Shown: positions 1 through 6,973, counted from the first letter of the stretch. The stretch is 6,973 nucleotides of DNA from an uncultured Porphyromonas sp. (GCA_927910985.1 CAKMOP010000129.1:1-6973); one strand, 5' to 3'. Translations and numbers: made by a program. Notes: a model not told the origin generated them from the letters alone.

Positions 1-44
1 GTGCCTCTGGTGTCAAGCACGCAGAGCTATCCACTCGACTATAA

Positions 45-2052
45 ATGGACCGATCACTATCAACACTTATCACCGCTATGAATATCACCGAACGTGAGCT
101 CAAATACTTGGGCCTTCTCTCCAAGCAATACCCTACTGCGGCCTCAGCCGCCTCAGAAATCATTAACCTCAGAGCCATCCTCAACCTGCCTAAGGGTACG
201 GAGCACTTCCTTGCAGACATCCACGGCGAATACGAAGCCTTCATCCACGTGCTGAAGAATGCTTCGGGAACTATCCGAGTCAAGGTAGAGAATCTCTTTC
301 TCGGACAGATACGCGAACAGGAGCTTCGCCAGCTATGCACCCTCATTTACTATCCCAAAGAGAGCTTGGAGCGACTCGGTCAGCAAGATCTTCTTAGTAA
401 GGACTGGATACAAGGTCACCCTTAACCAGCTCATCAAGGTGCTACAGTGCGTCAGCGAGAAATACACACGCTCCAAGGTACGCAAGGCTCTACCTTCGCA
501 GTATAGCTACATCACCCAGGAACTGACTCACGAGGATAGTATGAATCCGAAGAAGTCCGCCTATGTCGGTGCTATCTTAGACACCATAATCGACACAGGA
601 CAGGCTGATGACTTCATCATCGCTATCAGCGAGACCATCCAGCGTCTGGCGATTGACCGACTACACATCGTCGGAGATGTCTTCGACCGAGGCCCAGGAG
701 CGCGGTTCATTATGGACAAGCTCTTGACCTACCACAATGTCGATATCCAATGGGGGAACCACGACATGCTCTGGATGGGAGCAGCCGTAGGTAACACGGC
801 GAGTATGGCTAATGCCATCCGTATCGCCCTGCGCTACGCCAACCTCTCCACCTTGGAGAATGGCTATGGGATCAATATGCTTCCCCTGGCACGCTTGGCG
901 ATGGAAGTCTATGGCAAAGACCCTTGTACGCCCTTCACCCCTAAGCTCGGGGATGCCGATGAGACCTATGACGAGAAGAGCATCCTACTCATGGGACAGA
1001 TGCACAAAGCGATTGCCATCATACAGTTCAAGCTCGAGCAGCAAATCATCGCACGGCACCCAGAGTATAAGATGGAAGAACGCAACCTACTCCATCGTAT
1101 CAACCAGGCGGACGGTAGCATCACCCTTCCCGATAGCAATACCTATCCGCTCAAGGATACCTTCTTCCCTACGATAGATCCTAACGATCCCTATACCCTC
1201 ACCGAAGGAGAAGCTGATGTCGTAGCTAAACTCTTGCACTCCTTCCGCCATAGTGAGAAGCTCCTACGCCACATAAACTTCCTCTTCAAGAAGGGGAGTA
1301 TGTATCTGTGCTGCAACCGCAACTTACTCTTCCATGCATCAGTACCGCTCAATGAAGACAAGACCTTCCGCAAGGTCATGATCCAAGGTAAGGCCTACTC
1401 AGGTCGTGCCCTACTCGACCGCATTGATGAGCTTGTGCGCGAATCACACTGGTCCTCCTCCGAGCATCCCGAACATCAAGATGCCATCGACTATATGTGG
1501 TATCTGTGGTGTGGACCCGACTCTCCCCTCTTTGACAAGTCGGCGATGACTACCTTTGAGCGTTACTTCATCGCAGACAAGGCGACCCACCACGAAGAAA
1601 AGGGCTACTACTACGTATATCGTACCGAGGAGAAGGTCTGCGAGATGATCCTTGAAGAGTTTGGTCTGAAGAGCAATGAGTCGCACATCATCAATGGACA
1701 CGTCCCTGTCCGTGAGGTGAAGGGCGAACACCCGGTACAAGCTGGAGGTAAAATCATGCTGATTGATGGAGGCTTCAGTCGTGCCTACCAGTCAAGCACT
1801 GGTATCGCTGGCTATACGCTCATATTCAATTCGCAGGGACTTCATCTGGTCAAGCACGAGCCCTTCAGCTCCACACGTGAGGCCATTGAGCACATGGAAG
1901 ATATCTCCAGCACTTCTGTCGTCAAGGCCTACGCCACTGATCGCATCCTCGTCCGAGATACTGACCAAGGTCTCATCCTCGAGGATCAAATTGAAGAGCT
2001 CAAGAAGCTCCTCTACGCTTACCGCCACGGCTTAATCAAGGAGAGAGAATAA
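45..2052 (+). CDS. fbp: Class 3 fructose-1,6-bisphosphatase, one apparent frameshift
   Basis: Hydrolyses fructose 1,6-bisphosphate to fructose 6-phosphate plus phosphate, the gluconeogenic step opposing phosphofructokinase, in the cytoplasm. It belongs to the metallophosphoesterase-fold class 3 FBPases of Bacteroidota and Firmicutes. Seen directly: DIHGEYEAF at nt 216-242, GDVFDRGP from nt 673, GNHD at nt 754-765 and NGHVPV at nt 1693-1710, which are the metal- and phosphate-binding motifs in the expected order. The frame changes near nt 408: the first frame reads KDW and then hits a stop at 423-425, while the next frame continues YKVTLNQLIKVLQ through conserved sequence. Removing one base at 408 gives about 668 residues, near the usual length of this class. 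Start is uncertain: ATG 45 or ATG 78 (MNITERELKYLGLL), the latter closer to how homologues begin. No Shine-Dalgarno sequence is visible. Family assignment is secure; whether the frameshift is real is not. Confidence 0.93.
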
Positions 2053-2149
2053 ACGCCTCATGTGATACCATCACACTCACGACACTTACCTATGATGCGC
2101 CTACTACGTCATCGGCTCAGGAGTCTACGACAAGCTCCGTTCCTGATCC

Positions 2150-3067
2150 GTGCAACCCACCAGGCCAGCAGCCCCTTTATGCCAAGGGTACAACTGGTGG
2201 GATGATAAGGCTGATCAATTCTGGCTGGCACGCTTTATCGACCATTATTTCCCCACCCACCAGCGAATCAATCTCTTCTCTTGCTTCCAGCATCCACAGC
2301 TTTTTCTTCGCTTTTATAAAGGGAAGAAGATCTTCTTCAGTGGTGAGAACCTCCAATCCTCGATGGTACTCAAATTCGACCCTATATATAGGGATCACCG
2401 CATCAATGAAGTTGATCTGGCATTGGGATTCGAGTTCAGATCTGATCCTAACTACTACCGATTTCCACTATGGATTTGTCAGAATGATTTCATACACCCA
2501 GACTGGCAGCTGGAGCAGATACAGGCAAAGATCACTCAACTCAATGATCCTTCGCTACGCTTATCCCCTGGGCGCACAAGGTTTGCTTCACAGATATCCA
2601 GCCACGATCGTGGAGGTGTAAGAGGTATATTACTGGACTTGCTCGCATCGATTGGACAGATCGACTGCGCTGGACGCTTTCGCAACAATACGGATGAGCT
2701 GAAGACTGTGTATGGAGATCGCAAAGAAGAGTATCTGCGTCAATACCGATTCAATCTCTGCCCCGAGAACTCATTAGGAGAAGGCTACATCACAGAGAAG
2801 CTCTTTGATAGTATTAGTGCAGGGTGTATTCCTATTTACTGGGGAGAGTATATCGAGCCAGGCATACTCAATCCAGAAGCCATACTGCGCTATGAAAAAG
2901 GGAAGGAGCAAGAACTATATGAACGTATTCGCCTACTCTGGGAGGATGAAGTTGCCTATCGAGCCTTCGTAGAGATTCCTCAGTTTGTAGATGGAGCGGC
3001 TGAAAAGATCTATCAAATCATCCAAGCTCTCTATGATAAGTTATCAATAGTATTAAACAGCGACTAA
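2150..3067 (+). CDS. Glycosyltransferase family 10 (alpha-1,3-fucosyltransferase type)
   Basis: Predicted GDP-fucose-dependent fucosyltransferase that would add alpha-1,3/1,4-linked fucose to a surface glycan such as O-antigen, capsule or glycoprotein (function from family; acceptor unknown). In the 305-residue frame, FSGEN is at residues 63-67, matching the GT10 TGEN-type motif. The hallmark donor-binding block YRFNLCPENSLGEGYITEKL starts at residue 199, followed by IPIYWG at 227-232. There is no C-terminal heptad repeat like that of the Helicobacter enzymes, no signal peptide and no membrane segment, so it is probably a soluble or peripheral cytoplasmic protein. The only start available in this frame is GTG 2150, because a stop lies at 2144-2146. 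The preceding frame is open from 2053 to 2205 with ATGs at 2092 and 2095 and could hold the true N-terminus (see findings). It begins about 100 bases after fbp and may be co-transcribed. The one 60-base line sampled in its 3' half is poorer in G+C than one sampled in fbp. Confidence 0.86.
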   Translation: MQPTRPAAPLCQGYNWWDDKADQFWLARFIDHYFPTHQRINLFSCFQHPQLFLRFYKGKKIFFSGENLQSSMVLKFDPIYRDHRINEVDLALGFEFRSDPNYYRFPLWICQNDFIHPDWQLEQIQAKITQLNDPSLRLSPGRTRFASQISSHDRGGVRGILLDLLASIGQIDCAGRFRNNTDELKTVYGDRKEEYLRQYRFNLCPENSLGEGYITEKLFDSISAGCIPIYWGEYIEPGILNPEAILRYEKGKEQELYERIRLLWEDEVAYRAFVEIPQFVDGAAEKIYQIIQALYDKLSIVLNSD

Positions 3068-3138
3068 CTAAGCATATATGGAGACAAAGGAAAGTGCAAT
3101 TATCGCCCCTTCATTAGTATACAACCGCAGATAATGTG

Positions 3139-3146
3139 TAACTTTG
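3139..3146 (+). promoter_or_regulatory. Candidate Bacteroidota-type -7 box upstream of pta-ackA
   Basis: TAACTTTG matches the Bacteroidota primary-sigma -7 consensus TAnnTTTG exactly. A weak -33 candidate TTAG lies at 3114-3117, 21 bases upstream. Transcription would start near 3150-3155 and leave a short leader before the pta ATG at 3187. It lies in the non-coding gap between the glycosyltransferase and pta, where a promoter for pta-ackA is expected. The -33 element is poor, so this is a prediction. Confidence 0.5.
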
Positions 3147-3186
3147 GAGATATACAAGAATACTCAATATCAAATCTAACATCGCT

Positions 3187-4203
3187 ATGGACTTGATCCA
3201 AGACATCATCAACAGGGCTAAGGCAAACCCACAACACATCGTCTTCCCTGAAGGGACTGAAGAAAGAACACTCAAAGCAGCAGATCGCTTACTCGGTGAC
3301 GGTGTCGTCCGTCTGACCCTGATCGGCGATCCCAAGACCATCAAGTCCCGCGCCCAAGAGTTGGGACTACAGCACATCGAAAAGGCTACCCTCCTCGACC
3401 CCAAGAACCACGAGAAGAAGCAGAGCTATATTGACCTTCTGCTCGAACTTCGCCGTAAGAAGGGTCTTACCGAAGAGCAAGCAGCCACTCTCGTAGAAGA
3501 TCCTCTCTATCTTGGCTGTCTGATGATCAAGGCGGGCGATGCTGATGGTGAGCTAGCTGGTGCGATCAATGCTACGGGTGATGTCTTACGCCCTGCGCTG
3601 CAGATCGTCAAGACGACCCCAGGAATCAGCTGCGTCAGTGGCATCTTCATGATGTTCCTCCCCAACGATACTTATGGAGAGAATGGTCTTCTTCTCTTTG
3701 CAGACTGCGCCGTGATGCCCAATCCTACAGCTGCAGAGCTATCTCAGATAGCCGTTTCCTCTGCTGAGTCTGCGCGTGCCATCGCAAACGTAGAGCCACG
3801 TATCGCCATGCTGAGCTTCTCCACCAAGGGAAGTGCCAAGCATGAATTAGTAGACAAGGTCGTCGAAGCCACACGTATTGCCAAGGAGATGGCACCCGAT
3901 CTGCAACTTGATGGCGAGCTGCAGCTGGATGCTGCTCTGGTATCCAAGGTAGCTGCGCTCAAGGCACCCGACAGCTCAGTAGCAGGGAAGGCGAACGTAC
4001 TGATCTTCCCTACGCTCGAAGCTGGAAACATCGGCTACAAGCTCGTACAGCGTCTCGCTGGTGCTGAGGCTGTCGGTCCCGTACTTCAGGGCATGGCTGC
4101 TCCTGTCAATGACCTCAGCCGTGGAGCTTCTGTCGATGACATCTATAAGATGGCAGCCATCACCGCCAATCAATCAATTGCCCTCAAGGCGAAGAAGGGA
4201 TAA
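3187..4203 (+). CDS. pta: Phosphate acetyltransferase, short single-domain form
   Basis: Interconverts acetyl-CoA plus phosphate and acetyl phosphate plus CoA in the cytoplasm, the first step of acetate formation. The 338-residue length is typical of the short Pta lacking the N-terminal DRTGG/P-loop regulatory region of long enterobacterial Pta. Visible family blocks: IVFPEGTEERTLKAAD near residues 18-33, SGIFMMFLP at 151-159, MLSFSTKGSA at 208-217, DGELQLDAAL at 242-251, FPTLEAGNIGYKLVQRLAGA at 274-293 and NDLSRGAS at 308-315, which carries the Ser-Arg pair of the active site. The ATG at 3187 gives the expected N-terminus MDLIQDIINRAK. It is the only gene in the window read without any suspected frame problem. 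ackA follows after 26 bases, the common pta-ackA operon order. Confidence 0.97.
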   Translation: MDLIQDIINRAKANPQHIVFPEGTEERTLKAADRLLGDGVVRLTLIGDPKTIKSRAQELGLQHIEKATLLDPKNHEKKQSYIDLLLELRRKKGLTEEQAATLVEDPLYLGCLMIKAGDADGELAGAINATGDVLRPALQIVKTTPGISCVSGIFMMFLPNDTYGENGLLLFADCAVMPNPTAAELSQIAVSSAESARAIANVEPRIAMLSFSTKGSAKHELVDKVVEATRIAKEMAPDLQLDGELQLDAALVSKVAALKAPDSSVAGKANVLIFPTLEAGNIGYKLVQRLAGAEAVGPVLQGMAAPVNDLSRGASVDDIYKMAAITANQSIALKAKKG

Positions 4204-4229
4204 CATCGTATCACCCAACAAAGCTCCTT

Positions 4230-5485
4230 ATGAAAATACTTGTCCTCAACTGTGGTAGCTCCTCCCTGAAGTTCGCTCTCATTGAGCTGCCTACCTACAA
4301 GGTCTTGACCTCTGGGAACGAAGAACGCGTCGGGATCAATGACTCCTTCATCACCTTCCGCAACCCCGAAGGCAAAAAGATCGAGCGCCACATCGACATT
4401 CCCAACCATACGCGCGGGGTGGAGATCATCCTCGATATCCTCTGCGAAGAGCACTTCGTACAGTCCTTTGATGAGATCGATGCCATCGGTCATCGCTTAG
4501 TGCACGGCGGAGAACGCTTCGCACAAAGCGTCCGCATCACCCCCGAAGTAGTTGCGATGCTTCATGAGTGCGCACAGCTTGCTCCACTCCACAATCCTGC
4601 GAACATCCTCGGGATTGAAGCCGTAACCAAGGTACTCCCCAAGATTCCTCAGGTGGGCGTATTTGATACAGCCTTCCATCAGACGATGCCTGCTCACGCC
4701 TATATGTATGCTCTCCCCCTACGAGTTCTATGACAAGTACCGCATCCGTCGCTACGGATTCCATGGTACGAGCCACGACTACGTCAGTGCCAAGGGGGCA
4801 GAGATAGCCGGACTCGATCGAGCTAACAGCAAGATCGTCACAGCGCACATCGGCAGTGGCGCTTCGATGGCAGCGATACTCAATGGTAAGAGCATCGACA
4901 CCTCGATGGGCTTGACTCCCAGCGAAGGTCTTATGATGGGGACGCGTGCAGGTGACATCGATAGCGGTGTCCTGGACTACCTGCTGAGCAAGAAGGACTA
5001 TGAAGCAGAATTCATTGCTCCTTTCCTCAAGAAGCCAGTAGCAGGTAAGACTCATCTTGACCCAGAAGATCTGACTTATCTCCTGACGAAGAAGAGTGGA
5101 CTGGCTGGAGTCAGCACACAAGGCTCAGATATGCGTGACGTAGCTAAGGCCTCCGAAGAAGGCTCAGAGCGCGACCGTCTTGCTATCGCCATGCACGCCT
5201 ACCGCATCAAAAAGTATATCGGCGCCTATGCTGCAGCATTGGGAGGCATTGACCTCTTGGTCTTCACAGCTGGTGTCGGAGAGAACCGTGCACCGATGCG
5301 CTCAGAAGTCTGTCAAGGACTGGAGTTCTTAGGCATCAAGATCGATGAGTCACTCAATGCTGCGACCTACGGTGGTAAGAGTCAAGTCATCAGCTCGGCA
5401 GATAGCCGAGTCAAGGTCGTCGTCGTCGCTACGGGATGAAGAGTATATGATCGCACGCGACACTTACGATATCCTGAACAAATAA
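4230..5485 (+). CDS. ackA: Acetate kinase, two apparent frameshifts
   Basis: Converts acetyl phosphate plus ADP to acetate plus ATP in the cytoplasm, the ATP-yielding partner of Pta just upstream. The frame is broken twice. In the C5 run at 4715-4719 the first frame runs into a stop at 4731-4733, whereas dropping one C gives [10 protein letters not shown] and the family block YGFHGTSH. In the GGG run at 5433-5435 the frame stops at 5437-5439, whereas dropping one G gives the normal family end ATDEEYMIARDTYDILNK and a stop at 5483-5485. The repaired protein is about 417 residues. Active-site signatures in order: NCGSSSLKF (N7, S10, S12), GHRLVHGG (R89), FDTAFH (D146), H178 in [15 protein letters not shown] (R239), FTAGVGEN, and the terminal DEE Glu. 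Two oddities: HIGSGAS where HxGNGAS is usual, and about 18 extra residues near nt 5002-5055. Identity is certain; functionality depends on whether the indels are errors. Confidence 0.95.
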
Positions 5486-5492
5486 CAGCGAA

Positions 5493-5530
5493 CTATGAAG
5501 TGAAGTCCTCGGACTTCACTTCCCACATAG
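5493..5530. terminator. Perfect hairpin just after ackA, possible terminator or extragenic palindrome
   Basis: GAAGTGAAGTCC (5497-5508) and GGACTTCACTTC (5511-5522) are perfect 12-base inverted repeats two bases apart; sterically this folds with a four-base CTCG loop. CTAT (5493-5496) can also pair with ATAG (5527-5530) across a short bulge. It begins 8 bases after the restored ackA stop. No T-run follows directly, so it is not a textbook intrinsic terminator; with the next hairpin it may end or protect the pta-ackA transcript. Confidence 0.6.
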
Positions 5531-5590
5531 TGAGGCTAAGATCTCAAGGAAGTCTACTTCCAAGAGGTCTTAGCCTTACTTGCTTTATAA
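5530..5590. terminator. Long hairpin in the ackA to gltD-like gap, probable terminator
   Basis: AGGCTAAGATCTC (5533-5545) pairs with GAGGTCTTAGCCT (5564-5576) with a single mismatch that is a G-U wobble in RNA. Pairing extends outward to 5530 and 5579. Inside, GGAAG (5548-5552) pairs with CTTCC (5557-5561) around a TCTA loop, separated from the outer stem by a symmetric AA/AA internal loop. About 21 pairs in all, followed by the mildly T-rich TTGCTTTATAA. Its place between two transcription units supports a terminator role, but the U-tract is weak. Confidence 0.62.
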
Positions 5591-5623
5591 TATACCGCCT
5601 CCTTTCTTTATTCCTTCTTTGTG

Positions 5624-5631
5624 TATCTTTG
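5624..5631 (+). promoter_or_regulatory. Candidate Bacteroidota-type -7 box for the GltD-like gene
   Basis: TATCTTTG matches TAnnTTTG exactly. A TTTC at 5603-5606, 17 bases upstream, is a near match to the -33 TTTG element. Transcription would start near 5638 and leave about 50 bases before the ATG at 5687. The position, after the hairpins and before the conserved N-terminus, fits a separate promoter and argues against any start upstream of it, such as the GTG at 5500. Confidence 0.58.
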
Positions 5632-5686
5632 CCTATACTATTTATCACTCATAGCACGGCAAGACTGCACAAGATCAACCGAAATA

Positions 5687-6973
5687 ATGACCAAGCAAGA
5701 GCTAATCAAGGAGCGGCGAAGTCAGGAGTGGCGCAACGAATTGCGCAAAGCCCACCCAATAAAGAGCGTATCGCCTACGAGCGAACGAAGATGTCTGAGC
5801 TCCCTATAGCCGATCGTATCGCCTCATTCCACGCAGAAGTTAGCTTAGGCTACACGCGCGAAGAAGCAATGGCCGAAGCTCGTCGTTGCCTTGACTGCCC
5901 TACTCCAGGGTGTGTCGAAGGGTGTCCTGTCGGGATTCATATCCCTTCATTCATCAAGCTCATCGAGAAAGGCGAGATGCTCGAAGCCGTTGGGATCATC
6001 CGAGAAACGAGCTCACTCCCTGCTGTCTGTGGGCGTGTATGCCCTCAGGAGAAGCAATGTGAGAGCCAGTGTATCTATACCCTTAGCCTCAAGAAACAAG
6101 CCGTTTCGATCGGCAACCTCGAACGCTATGTCGCTGACTACGAGCGTTTGCATCGAGTAAAGAATGCTGAATCTAAGACATCATCACAGCCCAAGCTCGG
6201 ACGCATCGCAGTCGTAGGTAGCGGACCAGCAGGGCTCTCCTTTGCTACTGATATGGCTAAGTGGGGCTATGAAGTCACCGTCTACGAAGCTCTTAGTCAG
6301 CTGGGGGGCGTCTTGCGCTACGGCATCCCTGAGTTCTGCCTTCCGAACAGTATTATCGAAGATGAGCTGGAGAAGATGCGCGAGCTTGGTGTAACCTTCC
6401 AGCCCAATACCACCTTCGGACAAACACTCTCCTATGACGATCTCAAGGCCCAAGGCGTAGATGGAGTCTTCATTGCCACTGGTGTGGGAGTGCCTAATGC
6501 TATGGGCATTCCAGGGGAAGATCTGGCAGGAGTCTATACCGCCAGCGAGTACTTGGCTAAATATAACCTGATGTCTCCAGAGGAGCTTTCCGCAGCTCTT
6601 CCTGCTCTTCGTGGCAAGCGCGTTGCTGTCATCGGAGGGGGAAATACGGCGATCGATGCCGTACGTACCGCCCTTCGACTCGGAGCCCAGCAAGCTACGA
6701 TCGTCTACCGCCGCAGTGAGGAGGAGATGCCCGCTCGTGCCGAAGAAATCAAGCACGCACGCGAAGAAGGAACAGAGTTCTTCAACCTACATAACCTGTC
6801 GAGTACCTCGGAGATGAGTCGGGACATCTAATAGCTATGCGCTTAGAGCGTATGGAGTTAGGTGCACCTGATGAGAGCGGACGTCGTCGCCCAGTCGCCA
6901 CGGGTGAAATAGTGACGATACCCGTCGATGAAGTCGTCACCTGTATCGGATACTCCGCCAGTAAAGAGGTAGC
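5687..6973 (+). CDS. GltD/NfnB-like NADPH oxidoreductase (glutamate synthase small-chain family), two frameshifts, right-truncated
   Basis: Fe-S flavoprotein of the glutamate synthase beta-chain family. It would move electrons between NADPH, FAD and [4Fe-4S] clusters, either for glutamate synthesis or as the NfnB-type subunit of a ferredoxin:NADP transhydrogenase; which one cannot be told without the neighbouring gene. After repairing the frame, Cys68, 71, 76 and 80 lie in RCLDCPTPGCVEGCP and Cys115, 119, 125 and 129 in VCGRVCPQEKQCESQC. The FAD motif GSGPAG is at 178-183 and the NAD(P) motif GGGNTA at 317-322. I start it at ATG 5687 (MTKQELIKERRSQEWR), the family N-terminus, which sits in a different frame from the body: one base is missing near 5755-5757, so the frame reads AHP then NKERIAYERTK. 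A second missing base near 6795-6797 moves HN(P) to VEYLGDESGHLIAMRLER, open to the window edge. About 429 residues are visible, so the end is nearly reached. Confidence 0.9.

Noticed and set aside
812..1177. Plus-strand open frame of 121 codons inside fbp.
   Set aside because: Out-of-frame shadow, rich in Ser, Arg and Pro, overlapping clear Fbp sequence.
4713..4722. Programmed +1 frameshift on C-CCC in ackA.
   Set aside because: Possible in principle, but several unrelated indels nearby, including non-slippery ones, make sequence error the better explanation. No stimulatory element was identified.
4537..5121. Long minus-strand open frame (194 codons) opposite ackA.
   Set aside because: Shadow of the conserved ackA coding strand. 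No recognisable domain, and the product is cysteine/serine-rich as expected from antisense reading.
5500..5686. N-terminal extension of the GltD-like frame from GTG 5500, with an apparent membrane segment (FIIYRLLSLFLLCVSLPILF).
   Set aside because: It begins inside a hairpin arm, translates the second hairpin and the candidate promoter, and has no counterpart in the family. The conserved N-terminus is at 5687 in another frame.
6184..6756. Long minus-strand open frame (190 codons) opposite the GltD-like gene.
   Set aside because: Lies wholly within the FAD/NADPH-binding coding region and has no recognisable motif; antisense shadow.
1..6973. Search for tRNA or rRNA genes, CRISPR repeats, insertion sequences, toxin-antitoxin or defence genes.
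   Set aside because: None seen on either strand. Nearly all of the window is accounted for by five metabolic or glycan genes and two short gaps.

Overview
The window looks like chromosomal housekeeping DNA from an anaerobic member of the Bacteroidota, most likely Porphyromonas or a close relative (inference). The reasons are a long class 3 (Bacteroidetes/Firmicutes-type) fructose-1,6-bisphosphatase, a short single-domain Pta paired with AckA, a stand-alone GltD/NfnB-type flavoprotein beginning MTKQELIKERR, roughly balanced base composition, no Shine-Dalgarno sequences before the genes, and two matches to the Bacteroidota -7 promoter box TAnnTTTG, both placed sensibly upstream of genes. No RNA gene, insertion sequence or CRISPR array was seen.

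Layout, all on the + strand: (1) fbp, class 3 fructose-1,6-bisphosphatase, 45-2052, broken by one extra base near 408. (2) A family 10 glycosyltransferase (alpha-1,3-fucosyltransferase type), intact from a GTG at 2150 to 3067, whose real N-terminus may lie in another frame starting at 2092. (3) A 119-base gap with a candidate promoter at 3139-3146. (4) pta, 3187-4203, intact. (5) ackA, 4230-5485, broken by two single-base insertions. (6) A 201-base gap with two strong consecutive hairpins (5493-5579) and a candidate promoter (5624-5631). (7) A GltD/NfnB-like Fe-S flavoprotein starting at 5687 and running off the right edge, with two single-base deletions.

Functionally, Pta and AckA form the acetyl-CoA to acetate route that gives ATP by substrate-level phosphorylation. 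Fbp is the gluconeogenic phosphatase, which fits an organism living largely on amino acids or peptides. The last gene encodes an NADPH-linked electron-transfer subunit of glutamate synthase or of a ferredoxin:NADP transhydrogenase. The fucosyltransferase probably decorates surface glycan and is the only accessory-looking gene here.

The most striking property is not a new system but broken reading frames. Three of the five genes (fbp, ackA, the GltD-like gene) certainly contain single-base indels and a fourth (the glycosyltransferase) may. In each case strongly conserved protein resumes immediately in the neighbouring frame. Most sites are in runs of C or G. The parsimonious reading is base-call or assembly error rather than decay of several core genes at once. 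I found no convincing evidence of an undescribed biological system.
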